DNA of 34,765 nt from Dehalococcoidia bacterium (GCA_022826585.1 JAJDUR010000126.1:1-34765), one strand, 5' to 3'. Shown: positions 1 to 7,969, numbered from the stretch's first letter. Notes: a model not told the origin generated them from the letters alone. Numbers and translations: made by a program.

Positions 1-2
1 AC

Positions 3-527
3 GAGCACGGCCACGCCCATGGCGAATTCGACCCGCACTTCTGGATGGACATCGACCTCACCATCCAGGCCGTCGAGGCAATCCGCGACGAGCTGTCACG
101 ACTCGATCCCGACGGGGCGGACTACTACGCCGAGCGCGCGGCCAACTTCATCGCGGAGCTGCGCGAGCTCGACGACGAGATCCGCGAGAAGCTCGCCGGG
201 CTGCCGGAGGAGCGGCGTTACCTGGTGACGTTCCACGACGCCTACGGGTACTTCGCGGACCGCTACGGTCTGACGATCCTGGGCTTCGTCGTGGAAGGTC
301 CCGAAGAGGAGCCGAGCGCGTCGGCAATCACCGAGCTGGTGGAGAGCATCGAGGAACTGGGGATCCCCTACATCTTCAGCGAACCACAGTTCAGTGCGCG
401 CGTGATCGAGCAGATCGCCCGCGACACGGGCACGACGGTCCGCACGATTCCCTCCGGGGCGCTGGCCGAGGAGTATCCAACGTACGTGGAGTTCCTCCGA
501 GCCATCGCCAACGGCATCGCGGATTAG
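3..527 (+). CDS. Metal ABC transporter substrate-binding protein (Mn/Zn type), 3' part
   Basis: Extracellular metal-capturing lipoprotein family (ZnuA/PsaA/MntC); the 5' end lies outside the window and the frame is open from base 3. Visible are a short His-rich stretch (HGHAHGEFDPHFW) with the DPHFW ligand His, TFHDAYGYF with the second ligand His, a Glu-rich VEGPEEEPS segment where Mn-type members carry the Glu ligand, and FSEPQFS. The conserved late Asp (LDPLG in ZnuA, TDSVAE in PsaA) seems to be replaced by PSGALAE, so the fourth ligand is not obvious. The gene ends six bases before the ATPase gene, giving the order binding protein, ATPase, permease. Family is certain; metal specificity is not. 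Confidence 0.9.
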   Translation, partial: EHGHAHGEFDPHFWMDIDLTIQAVEAIRDELSRLDPDGADYYAERAANFIAELRELDDEIREKLAGLPEERRYLVTFHDAYGYFADRYGLTILGFVVEGPEEEPSASAITELVESIEELGIPYIFSEPQFSARVIEQIARDTGTTVRTIPSGALAEEYPTYVEFLRAIANGIAD

Positions 528-533
528 CGCGAG

Positions 534-1349
<816 letters not shown>

Positions 1350-1357
1350 GGACGGGC

Positions 1358-2254
1358 ATGGACTGGCTTGCCGACGCCTGGCTAGTGGCGGGTATGGACT
1401 GGCTGACCGACCCCTGGCAGAAGGAGTTCATGCGGCGGGCGCTCCTGGCCGGGGTGCTGGTGGCGCTGGCTTCCTCCGTCGTCGGCGCGTTTGTCGTGAT
1501 CAAGGGGCTGGCGTTCCTGGCGGATGCTGTCGCGCACACCTCGATTGCGGGGGCGGCGATCGCCTTCGTGGCAGGCGGCGGGTCGATCGCGATCAGCCTG
1601 GGGGCAGCGGGGGTGGCTGGTGCGACGGCGGTGGGGGTCTCGCTCCTGACGCGCGCACGCCTGCGTGAGGACACGGCCATCGGGCTGCTGTTCACGGGGC
1701 TCTTCGCCCTGGGCGTGCTGCTGATCAGCGGAACGCGGAACTACACGCTCGAGCTCAGATCCTTCCTGGTGGGCAACATCCTGACGGTTCCCACCGAGGA
1801 CATCATCGTGATGGGGGCGCTCGCCGCCGTCGTCGTCGTGGCGGTGGCCGTCTTCTACCGGGAGCTGCTGTTCGTGGCGTACGACCCGACGATGGCGGCG
1901 GCCGCGGGCGTGCCGGTGGCGCTCGTGCGGACGGGGATGATGGTGCTGGTGGCGCTGGCGGCGGTGGCAGCCTTCCGGCTGGTGGGGGTGGTGATGGTGC
2001 TGGCGATGCTCCTCGCCCCGGCCGCAACGGCCGCGCTGCTGGTCCGCCGGATACCGTTGATCATGCTGGCGTCCGCGGTCCTCGGCGTCCTGGCGGTGGT
2101 CATCGGGCTGTACTTCTCGTTCTACGTGGACGTGGCCACGGGGCCATCGATTGTGCTGGCCTCGGTCCTGATGTTCGGGGTCGTGTTCGCGCTCTCGCCG
2201 CGAGGGATGGGAACGATGCTGCGGAGGTCGTTGCGGAGGCTCGTCGCAAGCTGA
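1358..2254 (+). CDS. Metal ABC transporter permease (ABC-3 family)
   Basis: Membrane subunit of the importer, 298 residues, with about eight hydrophobic segments and the family's N-terminal pattern (RRALLAGVLVALASSVVGAFVVIKGLAFLADAVAHTSIAG). The likely start is the ATG at 1358, preceded by AAGGA that overlaps the TAA stop of the ATPase gene. A second ATG at 1394 begins a near-copy of the first codons (MDWLADAW, then MDWLTDPW), so the true start may be either. It is the last gene of the three-gene transport operon. Confidence 0.92.
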   Translation: MDWLADAWLVAGMDWLTDPWQKEFMRRALLAGVLVALASSVVGAFVVIKGLAFLADAVAHTSIAGAAIAFVAGGGSIAISLGAAGVAGATAVGVSLLTRARLREDTAIGLLFTGLFALGVLLISGTRNYTLELRSFLVGNILTVPTEDIIVMGALAAVVVVAVAVFYRELLFVAYDPTMAAAAGVPVALVRTGMMVLVALAAVAAFRLVGVVMVLAMLLAPAATAALLVRRIPLIMLASAVLGVLAVVIGLYFSFYVDVATGPSIVLASVLMFGVVFALSPRGMGTMLRRSLRRLVAS

Positions 2255-2275
2255 CCGGGGCGCTCGAGGCCGTGC

Positions 2276-2281
2276 TAGGCT
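2276..2281 (+). promoter_or_regulatory. Possible -10 box for the SnoaL pair
   Basis: TAGGCT lies in the 70-base gap after the permease gene and 43 bases before the first SnoaL-like gene. It fits the TANNNT pattern seen before several genes in this window. No clear -35 box is visible. Confidence 0.3.
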
Positions 2282-2324
2282 ACCGCGCGCACGAGCGACT
2301 CCCGTGCCGCAAGGAGGCCCCCGC

Positions 2325-2795
2325 ATGGCATCGACCGCACCCCTGACCGTCGAGGAACTACTCGAGGTGGAGGCGATCAAGCGCGTCCGCATCCTCTACT
2401 CCCACTATTTCGACATGGCCGACATCGACAGCCTCATGGACCTGTTCACGGACGATGCCGTCTGCGAGTTCGGGCCGAACTACGGCGGCGACTGGGTGGG
2501 CAAGGAGCGGATTCGCGCGGGCTACGAGGAGTTCAGCGGCGACGCCGGCCAGTTCACGGGCGCGATGCACGCGAACACGAACGAGTGGATCGAACTGACG
2601 GGCCCCGACACGGCGAAGGCGCGCTGGTACCTGCTCGACCTTTCGCTGAGCGGTCCGGCCGACCAGAACCCGCTGATGCTGATGGGCATCTACGACGACG
2701 TGTACCGCAAGGTGGACGGCGAGTGGAAGATTGCGCGCACGTACATCGACTTCGTCTGGCCCAACCGGCAGTACCGGGGGCCGCGGGAGGGCTGA
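2325..2795 (+). CDS. SnoaL-like / NTF2-fold protein
   Basis: Small cone-fold (NTF2/SnoaL) protein of 156 residues. It has the usual opening (EAIKRVRILYSHYFDMADIDSLMDLFTDDAVCEFG), the mid segment GKERIRAGYEEF and the closing strand GEWKIARTYIDFVWP. The ATG at 2325 is preceded by AAGGAGG at 2311-2317, which sets the start. Members include isomerases, dehydratases, polyketide cyclases and non-enzymatic proteins, so no reaction can be assigned. One base separates it from a paralogous downstream gene, so the two are probably co-transcribed. Confidence 0.85.
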   Translation: MASTAPLTVEELLEVEAIKRVRILYSHYFDMADIDSLMDLFTDDAVCEFGPNYGGDWVGKERIRAGYEEFSGDAGQFTGAMHANTNEWIELTGPDTAKARWYLLDLSLSGPADQNPLMLMGIYDDVYRKVDGEWKIARTYIDFVWPNRQYRGPREG

Positions 2796-2796
2796 C

Positions 2797-3264
2797 ATGA
2801 GCGACGCCGACGCCCTGCGCGACCTACTGGACCGCGACGCCATCCAGCGCCTGATGGTGCGCTACGCCGACCGCATCGACGCGAACGACCCGGTGGGGGC
2901 AGCGGCCTGCTTCGCTCCGGACGGGCTCGGGGTGTACTGGGGCGACTACCGCGGCCGCGAGGCGATCGCGGAGCGGCTGACGGGCATCCTCGCGGGGTTC
3001 CACGCGACCAGCCACCACCTGTCGAACGTGCAGATCGAGCTCACGGGCGCGACGACGGCGCGGGCGCAGTCGTACGTGTACGCCTTCCATCGCATCAAGG
3101 GCTCCATGGAGCACACGCACTACTGGGGACGCTGGGTGGACGAAGTCGAGAAGGTCGACGGGGAGTGGCTGTTCGCGCGGCGCGAGGTGGTGGGCATCGG
3201 CAGCTTCACGCCGGGCGTCGAGGCGAGCCCGGATGACCATCCGGGGCACCCCGGGCGGCTGTAG
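2797..3264 (+). CDS. SnoaL-like / NTF2-fold protein, tandem paralogue
   Basis: Second SnoaL-like protein, 155 residues, starting one base after the stop of the first and preceded by GGGAGG inside that gene. The start region DAIQRLMVRYADRIDANDPVGAAACFAPDG and the closing strand GEWLFARREVVGIGSF match the fold. The mid part has a His-rich patch (FHATSHHLSNVQIEL) typical of members with a polar pocket. Its TAG stop directly abuts the TAG stop of the opposite-strand nuclease with no base between. The two proteins could form a heterodimer, but that is only an inference from the tandem arrangement. Confidence 0.85.
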   Translation: MSDADALRDLLDRDAIQRLMVRYADRIDANDPVGAAACFAPDGLGVYWGDYRGREAIAERLTGILAGFHATSHHLSNVQIELTGATTARAQSYVYAFHRIKGSMEHTHYWGRWVDEVEKVDGEWLFARREVVGIGSFTPGVEASPDDHPGHPGRL

Positions 3265-3915
3265 CTACTGCTCCCACTCCCCCGCGGGCGGGGACTCGAT
3301 GCGGTCGGGGCAGTGCGTCTTGCTAATGGGGCAGTAGCGGCACTCCTGCCAGCTGGGCACTCGCATGGCGGCCTCCTCGGGACCACCGAGGACCTCGAGA
3401 AAGTACGGGAGTTGCTCAAGGATGTCGTCGGCCTGGCGCTGATCGAAGTCCCTGACGGCGCCGTCCTCGTAGACGAGGCGGCCGCGGAAGCGACGCTCAC
3501 GGTGCTCCTCCAGGTTCGACTGGGGGAGAAGCGCCATCGGGATCAGAACCTGGAACTCGTGCCAGTCGTGGGCCCTGCCGGTCTTGGTGTCGAGGACGAT
3601 GTTGTCGTGCTCGCCCAGCGCCACGAGGTCGGGCTTCCCACCAACGACTACGTCCGAACGCTCGTGGCGATAGGTGAACCGGTTCTGGTTCTCGCGCTTC
3701 ACCCGGTAGCCCTCGGCGTTCAGCGCGCGATGAGTCTCGCGCAGGAGCTTGGTGTGGCGAGCACGATAGGCGGCCCAGTCCGTCTCATCCTCGACGCGCT
3801 CATAGTCAAGCCAGTGCGCCTTGAACCAGACAGCCCACTCACAGGTGTTCTGCCCGCTCATCCACTGAGCGAGCCAGGTGAGCCAGACGTAGGGGCCATC
3901 CCTGGGCTCGGCCAC
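3265..3915 (-). CDS. Stand-alone Cas4-like PD-(D/E)XK nuclease with Fe-S cysteines
   Basis: Protein of 216 residues with the Cas4/AddB/Dna2-type layout: one N-terminal Cys (C25), a PD-(D/E)XK core (GKPDLV with D96; VLDTKTGR with D109 and K111; Q122 in the following helix) and a C-terminal Cys cluster (C192, C195, C202). Four cysteines in this arrangement normally hold a 4Fe-4S cluster. The family cuts single-stranded DNA ends. No cas1/cas2, array, helicase or recombination partner is nearby, so its role is open. The GTG at 3915 is used here; the ATG at 3861 (residue 19) is an alternative that still keeps C25. It lies 11 bases downstream of the LLM oxidoreductase gene. Confidence 0.75.
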   Translation of the reverse strand: MAEPRDGPYVWLTWLAQWMSGQNTCEWAVWFKAHWLDYERVEDETDWAAYRARHTKLLRETHRALNAEGYRVKRENQNRFTYRHERSDVVVGGKPDLVALGEHDNIVLDTKTGRAHDWHEFQVLIPMALLPQSNLEEHRERRFRGRLVYEDGAVRDFDQRQADDILEQLPYFLEVLGGPEEAAMRVPSWQECRYCPISKTHCPDRIESPPAGEWEQ

Positions 3916-3926
3916 GGGGCCGGAGC

Positions 3927-5000
3927 TCAGGAGGCGGCGGCCGGGAGGACGGCGTCCTCGAGCCCGCGGGGGACGCCGGACACCTCGACATTCTGGATCT
4001 CGCTGAGGATGTGGGCGAAGCGCTCACGCTGCTCGGGCGTGTTGGTCGGCATACCGAAGCCGACGCGGCTGGCGTACTCGCGGTTCTCGCGGATGAAGTT
4101 GGGGAGGTTGTCGTAGGTCGAGGTCTGGGCGAAGCCCCGGAGCACATCCTCGGGGATGACGCGGCGCATCTCGTCCCACTTGCCCGCGAGAGAGAGGGAA
4201 TGGAGCTCCATGCCGAGGTCCTTCCAGCCGTGGATCTCGAAGACATCGTGGTAGCTGCGGGTGGAGCCGTAGAAGGAGATGGGCTGGCGCAGGGCCTCGA
4301 GGCCCTGCTCGATCTCGGACTCGTTCTCGCCGAAGACGGTGAAGCCGCCGCCGGAAAGCTCGATGTCTTCCCACGTGCGGCCGGAGCGGCGGAGGCCGAT
4401 GGCGATGTTGGGGAGGACGACCTCGCGCATGTACTTGTCGGTCATGAAGCCGTGGGGGTAGACGCCGTCAGCGACCTCGCCGGCGGCGCGGGCCATGCCG
4501 GCGCCGACGCAGGCGAGCATCACCTTGGGTTCGGGGTACTCGATGGGGCCGGGGTTGAAGTTGGGGTTGATGAGGGTGAACTGGTAGTGCTCGGTGACGT
4601 GGTCGGGCTTCTCGCCGGTCTGGAAGGACTTCCAGATGGCCTTGAGGGTGCGGATGTAGTCCTTCATGCGGGGGGCGGGGGGCACCCAGGGAACGCTGAA
4701 GCGGCGCTGGTTGTGACCCTTCACCTGGCTTCCAAGGCCGAGGGAGAAGCGGCCCTTGCTCAGGTGCTGGAGGTCCCAGGCCTGCATGGCCAGGATCATG
4801 GGAGCGCGGGGGAAGGCGATCGTGACGGAGGTGGCGATCTCGATGCGCTCGGTGGACCTCAGGGCGAGGGTGGAGGAGAGGATCGAGTCGTGGGCCGTCT
4901 CGGCGACGTTCGCGAAGTCGAATCCAAGTTCTTCGGCGCGGATCGCGCCCGTTTCTACGTCCGTGAGCCAGCCGCCGCCGAACCCGCTGCCAACCTTCAT
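3927..5000 (-). CDS. LLM-class F420-dependent oxidoreductase
   Basis: Luciferase-like (LLM) TIM-barrel oxidoreductase, 357 residues, of the type that uses coenzyme F420 (or FMN) for hydride transfer. Recognisable segments are the start MKVGSGFGGG, RIEIATSVTIAFPRAPMILA, the GRFSLGLGSQVKGHNQRRF cofactor-binding strand and GVYPHGFMT. The length fits the TIGR03617-like subgroup. The reading frame continues far upstream, but the ATG at 5000 with AAAGGA upstream and a family-like N-terminus is the credible start. The substrate is unknown. Confidence 0.88.
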   Translation of the reverse strand: MKVGSGFGGGWLTDVETGAIRAEELGFDFANVAETAHDSILSSTLALRSTERIEIATSVTIAFPRAPMILAMQAWDLQHLSKGRFSLGLGSQVKGHNQRRFSVPWVPPAPRMKDYIRTLKAIWKSFQTGEKPDHVTEHYQFTLINPNFNPGPIEYPEPKVMLACVGAGMARAAGEVADGVYPHGFMTDKYMREVVLPNIAIGLRRSGRTWEDIELSGGGFTVFGENESEIEQGLEALRQPISFYGSTRSYHDVFEIHGWKDLGMELHSLSLAGKWDEMRRVIPEDVLRGFAQTSTYDNLPNFIRENREYASRVGFGMPTNTPEQRERFAHILSEIQNVEVSGVPRGLEDAVLPAAAS

Positions 5001-5048
5001 GTGTCCTGTGTCCTTTCGATCCGCCCCATCGCAGGGCGCCGACCGATG

Positions 5049-5054
5049 ATTGTA
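5049..5054 (-). promoter_or_regulatory. Possible -10 box for the LLM gene
   Basis: On the minus strand the bases read TACAAT, 48 bases upstream of the LLM start and downstream of the mobA-like stop. It is close to the TATAAT consensus; no convincing -35 box is seen. Confidence 0.35.
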
Positions 5055-5067
5055 CGCAGGACCGTGC

Positions 5068-5748
5068 TTAGTGGCGGCGGCGGCTCTTGCCGCGCGGCCG
5101 GGTCCGCTTGCGGCGAGCCGGGGTGGGGGCGGACCGCGGCGGCGAGTCCAACAGGGCGGCGACGGCGGCGAGCTCGTCGGGGGTATTGGCGCTGCGGAAG
5201 CTACGGAGGTCGGGGTCGACCCGAGCCAGGGAGTCCTCGGCGAGGGTGAGCGCATCGAGAGCGGCGAAGGCGTCGATGACCTTGTTGCCTCCCCTGGCGA
5301 GCGCAGCCTCGGCGGCAGCCAGCGATGGCTCGCGACGATAGGCGGCCGCGAGGGGTTGCTGGAAGCCGCCCACCTCGGGAAGGACCGCGTCGTGGTCGCC
5401 CAGGGAAGCGACGACGTGCTCGACGACATCGGTGCGCAGGAGAGGGGCGTCGCAGGAGGCGGCGAAGCAGACGGGCCAGGCGGCGGCCGCGAATCCGGCG
5501 GCGAGGCCGGCGAGGGGGCCGCGCTCCGGCTCGCGATCCTCAACGACGGTGACGGGGATGGCGGGGTGCATGGGGGGAAGCGCCTGCCCGGCGGCGGTGA
5601 CCACCACGATCTCGTCCGCGACGGGGGCGAGGGCGTCGCGCACCCACTGGAGGAGGGGTCGCCCGCGCAGGCTGGCGGAGGCCTTGTCGGAGCCGAAACG
5701 GCGGCTCAGGCCGCCCGCCACGATGATGCCGGTGACGCGTTCGCGCAT
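5068..5748 (-). CDS. mobA: MobA-like molybdenum cofactor guanylyltransferase
   Basis: Nucleotidyltransferase of 226 residues that would add GMP (or another nucleotide) to molybdenum cofactor in the cytoplasm. The N-terminus GIIVAGGLSRRFGSDK (residues 7-22) is the family's nucleotide-binding loop. SCDAPLLRTDVV carries the metal-binding Asp, and GGNKVIDAF is also typical. The last 25 residues are Arg/Lys rich, an odd basic tail. Related enzymes (MocA, CofC) share the fold, so MobA is the best but not the only reading. A Mo enzyme is encoded at 28616-29653. The gene is divergent from 5789 with 40 bases between starts. Confidence 0.8.
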   Translation of the reverse strand: MRERVTGIIVAGGLSRRFGSDKASASLRGRPLLQWVRDALAPVADEIVVVTAAGQALPPMHPAIPVTVVEDREPERGPLAGLAAGFAAAAWPVCFAASCDAPLLRTDVVEHVVASLGDHDAVLPEVGGFQQPLAAAYRREPSLAAAEAALARGGNKVIDAFAALDALTLAEDSLARVDPDLRSFRSANTPDELAAVAALLDSPPRSAPTPARRKRTRPRGKSRRRH

Positions 5749-5754
5749 GGGCTC

Positions 5755-5760
5755 AGGGTA
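5755..5760 (-). promoter_or_regulatory. Possible -10 box of mobA-like gene (leaderless)
   Basis: TACCCT on the minus strand ends six bases before the ATG at 5748 and there is no Shine-Dalgarno sequence. This spacing would put the transcript start at the start codon. Confidence 0.4.
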
Positions 5761-5761
5761 C

Positions 5762-5776
5762 GCGAGCGGCGCTCGC
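5762..5776. promoter_or_regulatory. Perfect inverted repeat between divergent promoters
   Basis: GCGAGCG-G-CGCTCGC is a perfect 7+1+7 palindrome lying between the two opposed -10-like boxes of the divergent pair. It occupies the place where both -35 regions would be, as an operator would. No regulator is encoded alongside. Confidence 0.35.
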
Positions 5777-5782
5777 TATGAT
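5777..5782 (+). promoter_or_regulatory. Possible -10 box of the 5789 gene (leaderless)
   Basis: TATGAT ends six bases before the ATG at 5789, with no ribosome-binding site between. It is the best -10 match in the window and fits a leaderless transcript. Confidence 0.45.
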
Positions 5783-5788
5783 GGCGCG

Positions 5789-6163
5789 ATGCGTCTCTTC
5801 CGGCGGCGGCCGCTGATTACCGAGGAGAACTACGGGCGGCTGATGACCTCGTTCGGGCGGACGGTGGACGCGGACCCGCTGGTGGCGGGGCCGGCGGAGG
5901 CGCTGGCGGAGCGGGTCACGGGGGAGCTGGCGGTGGAGGCGGCGGAGGCGGACAACAAGCTGTACCGGGGCGCGGCGGCGTACCACCTGCGGCTGCTGGC
6001 GGGGGCGTGGATCCTCGCGAGCGAGGGGGGCGTGCCGACCGAGACGGCGGAGGTGTTCGAAGAGGCGGTGGCCTGGCGTTTCGGGGCGCGGGAGCTGCCC
6101 GAACGGCTCGGGGAGCTGGCGCGCGGGGAGGTGGAGCGCGACCTCTCGATGGATGGGGAGTAG
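5789..6163 (+). CDS. Hypothetical protein, 124 residues
   Basis: I do not recognise this protein. It starts with a basic segment (MRLFRRRP) and is otherwise acidic, alanine-rich and probably all-helical (PLVAGPAEALAERVTGELAVEAAEADNKLYRGAAAYHLRLLAGAWILASEGG). It has no signal peptide, membrane segment or cysteines. The ATG at 5789 is chosen because of the TATGAT box six bases upstream. It is divergent from the mobA-like gene and its stop lies three bases from the convergent ASCH-like gene. Codon use has the same GC-rich third positions as its neighbours, supporting a real gene. Confidence 0.7.
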   Translation: MRLFRRRPLITEENYGRLMTSFGRTVDADPLVAGPAEALAERVTGELAVEAAEADNKLYRGAAAYHLRLLAGAWILASEGGVPTETAEVFEEAVAWRFGARELPERLGELARGEVERDLSMDGE

Positions 6164-6166
6164 CGG

Positions 6167-6754
6167 CTAACCCTGGCCGTCGCGGGTGGCGAGCCAGGCG
6201 CGGCCGCGGGGCGACAGGCGGTATCCGACTTCGAGGCTCTCGGTGAGCCCGAGCTCCTTGAGCTTGCGGACGTCGCGCTTGAAGGGCTGGGTCTCGCGGC
6301 CGAGGGAGGCGGCAAGGTCGGGGGCGCGCGTGCCGGGCGAGTCCGCGATCAGGCGGAGGACGGCCTCGGTCCAGGGGCCGTGCCGGCTGGAGCGATCGAA
6401 GCGGTCGAGCCGCTCGGCGATGGCCGCGACGGCCTCCGCGTCGAGGGTGTCCTGTTCCCGCAGCCCCGCTCGAGGGTCGTCGCCGGCGAGGCGGAGGGCG
6501 ACGCGGTAGAGGTCGCCCTCGGTGCGACGGTTCAGGTCGGCGAGGAGCGCGTCTCGAGCGGGGTAGCCGGCGCTGCGAGCGTCACGTTCTGTTATGTCGC
6601 TTTCTACGATGGGATCCACCGCGTCGATGCCGAGGACGCCGATGGAGGTGCGCAACTCGCCGCCGGCGCGAACGGTGGGGCGCTTCCAGCGGCGGAAGGC
6701 AAGGGTGATGCCGCCCTCGGCGATGCCCTCAAGCGTCGCGCGCTTCAGGAGCAC
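6167..6754 (-). CDS. ASCH/PUA-like domain protein with C-terminal winged helix
   Basis: Protein of 195 residues. Residues 1 to about 95 look like an ASCH (PUA-like, RNA- or modified-base-binding) domain: a helix giving IAEGGITLAFRRWKRPTVRAGGELRTSIGVLGI, with the basic RRWKRP patch usual in this group. Residues 125-195 form a winged-helix-like module (APDLAASLGRETQPFKRDVRKLKELGLTESLEVGYRLSPRGRAWLA). The pairing suggests a nucleic-acid-binding regulator. The start is a GTG at 6754. Domain calls rest on pattern recognition, the ASCH part being less sure than the winged helix. Confidence 0.7.
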   Translation of the reverse strand: MLLKRATLEGIAEGGITLAFRRWKRPTVRAGGELRTSIGVLGIDAVDPIVESDITERDARSAGYPARDALLADLNRRTEGDLYRVALRLAGDDPRAGLREQDTLDAEAVAAIAERLDRFDRSSRHGPWTEAVLRLIADSPGTRAPDLAASLGRETQPFKRDVRKLKELGLTESLEVGYRLSPRGRAWLATRDGQG

Positions 6755-6773
6755 CGGTACGCGACCAGCCCGG

Positions 6774-7865
6774 CTACTTCGAGACGGCGGCCGCCGCGGC
6801 CGCCATGCCGCTGTCGACGCCGTTCTCGGCGAGGAGGGCGTGGATCTTGCGAGCGTGGGTCACGATGCGGCCCGCCTCCTCGCGCACGGCCTGGCGACCG
6901 TCGCAGAGCGCCTCTTCCGGGTTGCAGTGGATGTCGAACTCGAGCCCGTTCGCACCCGCCGCTACGAAGCCGTAGGAGACGCGCTCGACGAGCGAACGGT
7001 CGCCGGAGCTGTGGGAGGGGTCGGCGATGAGGGGCAAGTGCGACTTGCTGCGAACCACCGGAATCATCGAGATGTCCGCGGCGAACCGGGTTTCGGACTC
7101 GAAGGACCGGATGCCGCGGTAGCAGAGGATGACGTTCGGGTTGCCGGCGCCGGTGTGGTTCCCCGCCCGATCGAGGCCGGACATGATGTAGGCGGCGGCG
7201 CAGAGCCACTCGTTCAGGTCGTTGCCGAAGCCGTGCTTGAGCACAACCGGGGTGCGGATGCGGGAGAGTTCCTCGAGCAGGGGCGAGTACTGGGCGCTGC
7301 GGGCGCCGATCTGGATGACATCGATACCGGCCTCAAGGAACGCCTCGAGGTGGCGCAGATCGATGAGCTCGCAGACCACGGGAAGGCCCGTGGCGGCCTT
7401 CATCGACTTCACGATGTCGAGGCCGCGGGCGATCTCGAGGCCGCGGTAGTCGTAGGGGCTCGTGCGGGACTTGTCGACGAAGGCGCGGAGGATGTCCACA
7501 CCGGCGTCGCGGGACATGAGGGCCGACTCGACGGCCTGGTCCTCGGTCTCGATGGCGCAGGGGCCGCCAAAGATGGTCAGGTTGCCGCCGCCGACCAGGG
7601 TCCCGTTCACGTCGACGATGGTGTCCTCGTGGTGGAAGTTGCGGCTGGCGTCCTTGTACTTCTCGGTAATGCGGATGACGCGGTCGACGCCCGGCAGCTC
7701 GGTGACGCGGCCCTCATCGATGATGCCGGCCATCCCCTTGACACCGATGACGATGCTCCCCGCGCCAACCATCGTCTGGCACTGGAGCCCGTAGTCGCCG
7801 ACGATGCGATCGATCACGCGTTCGGTCTGCTCGTCCGTAGCGCCTTCGACCATGTGAATGATCAT
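6774..7865 (-). CDS. DAHP synthase-family protein (type I-beta, divergent active site)
   Basis: Relative of 3-deoxy-7-phosphoheptulonate synthase, which joins PEP and erythrose 4-phosphate at the entry to the shikimate pathway. From the ATG at 7865 it has 363 residues: an N-terminal ferredoxin-like regulatory domain (1-85) and a TIM barrel with GPCAIE (C103), KSRTSPYDYRG (132-142), QIGARSAQ, ADPSHSSG (H285) and CDGRQ (D322). Canonical RGGAFKPRTSPY, LLKRG, ILCERG and EVHP are here RAFVDKSRTSPY, VLKHG (H211), ILCYRG (Y249) and FDIHC (D311). Substrate choice may therefore differ. The ATG is preferred over the GTG at 7886 because GGAGAG precedes it and the family starts MII. Confidence 0.8.
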   Translation of the reverse strand: MIIHMVEGATDEQTERVIDRIVGDYGLQCQTMVGAGSIVIGVKGMAGIIDEGRVTELPGVDRVIRITEKYKDASRNFHHEDTIVDVNGTLVGGGNLTIFGGPCAIETEDQAVESALMSRDAGVDILRAFVDKSRTSPYDYRGLEIARGLDIVKSMKAATGLPVVCELIDLRHLEAFLEAGIDVIQIGARSAQYSPLLEELSRIRTPVVLKHGFGNDLNEWLCAAAYIMSGLDRAGNHTGAGNPNVILCYRGIRSFESETRFAADISMIPVVRSKSHLPLIADPSHSSGDRSLVERVSYGFVAAGANGLEFDIHCNPEEALCDGRQAVREEAGRIVTHARKIHALLAENGVDSGMAAAAAAVSK

Positions 7866-7929
7866 AATTTCGGGACTCTCCGTCACTTTCGAACGCCCAT
7901 CTTCCTATGTGGGCCTTCAATAGACCAGT

Positions 7930-7969
7930 GCTTCGGACGCCTCGCGGAAGGGGCGAGGCAAGCCGAAGC
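7930..7969 (-). promoter_or_regulatory. Strong two-part stem-loop between cnoX-like and DAHP synthase-like genes
   Basis: Two perfect 7-bp stems stack here: GCTTCGG (7930-7936) with CCGAAGC (7963-7969), and inside it GCCTCGC (7939-7945) with GCGAGGC (7953-7959), around a seven-base loop. No T-run follows on the minus strand, so it is not a standard intrinsic terminator. It could be a terminator without T-run, a processing site or part of a leader of the DAHP synthase-like gene. Confidence 0.45.

Noticed and set aside
3265-3915. CRISPR locus suggested by the Cas4-like protein
   Set aside because: No regularly spaced repeats and no other cas genes are visible anywhere in the window.
5001-5543. 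N-terminal extension of the LLM frame beyond 5000
   Set aside because: It runs through the mobA-like gene on the same strand, has a Pro/Ser/Arg-rich shadow composition, and the ATG at 5000 has a ribosome site and a family-like N-terminus.
7845-7870. TATGAT overlapping the DAHP synthase-like start, seven bases before an internal ATG
   Set aside because: Starting there would drop the conserved MII opening of the family, and a GGAGAG ribosome site already explains the ATG at 7865.
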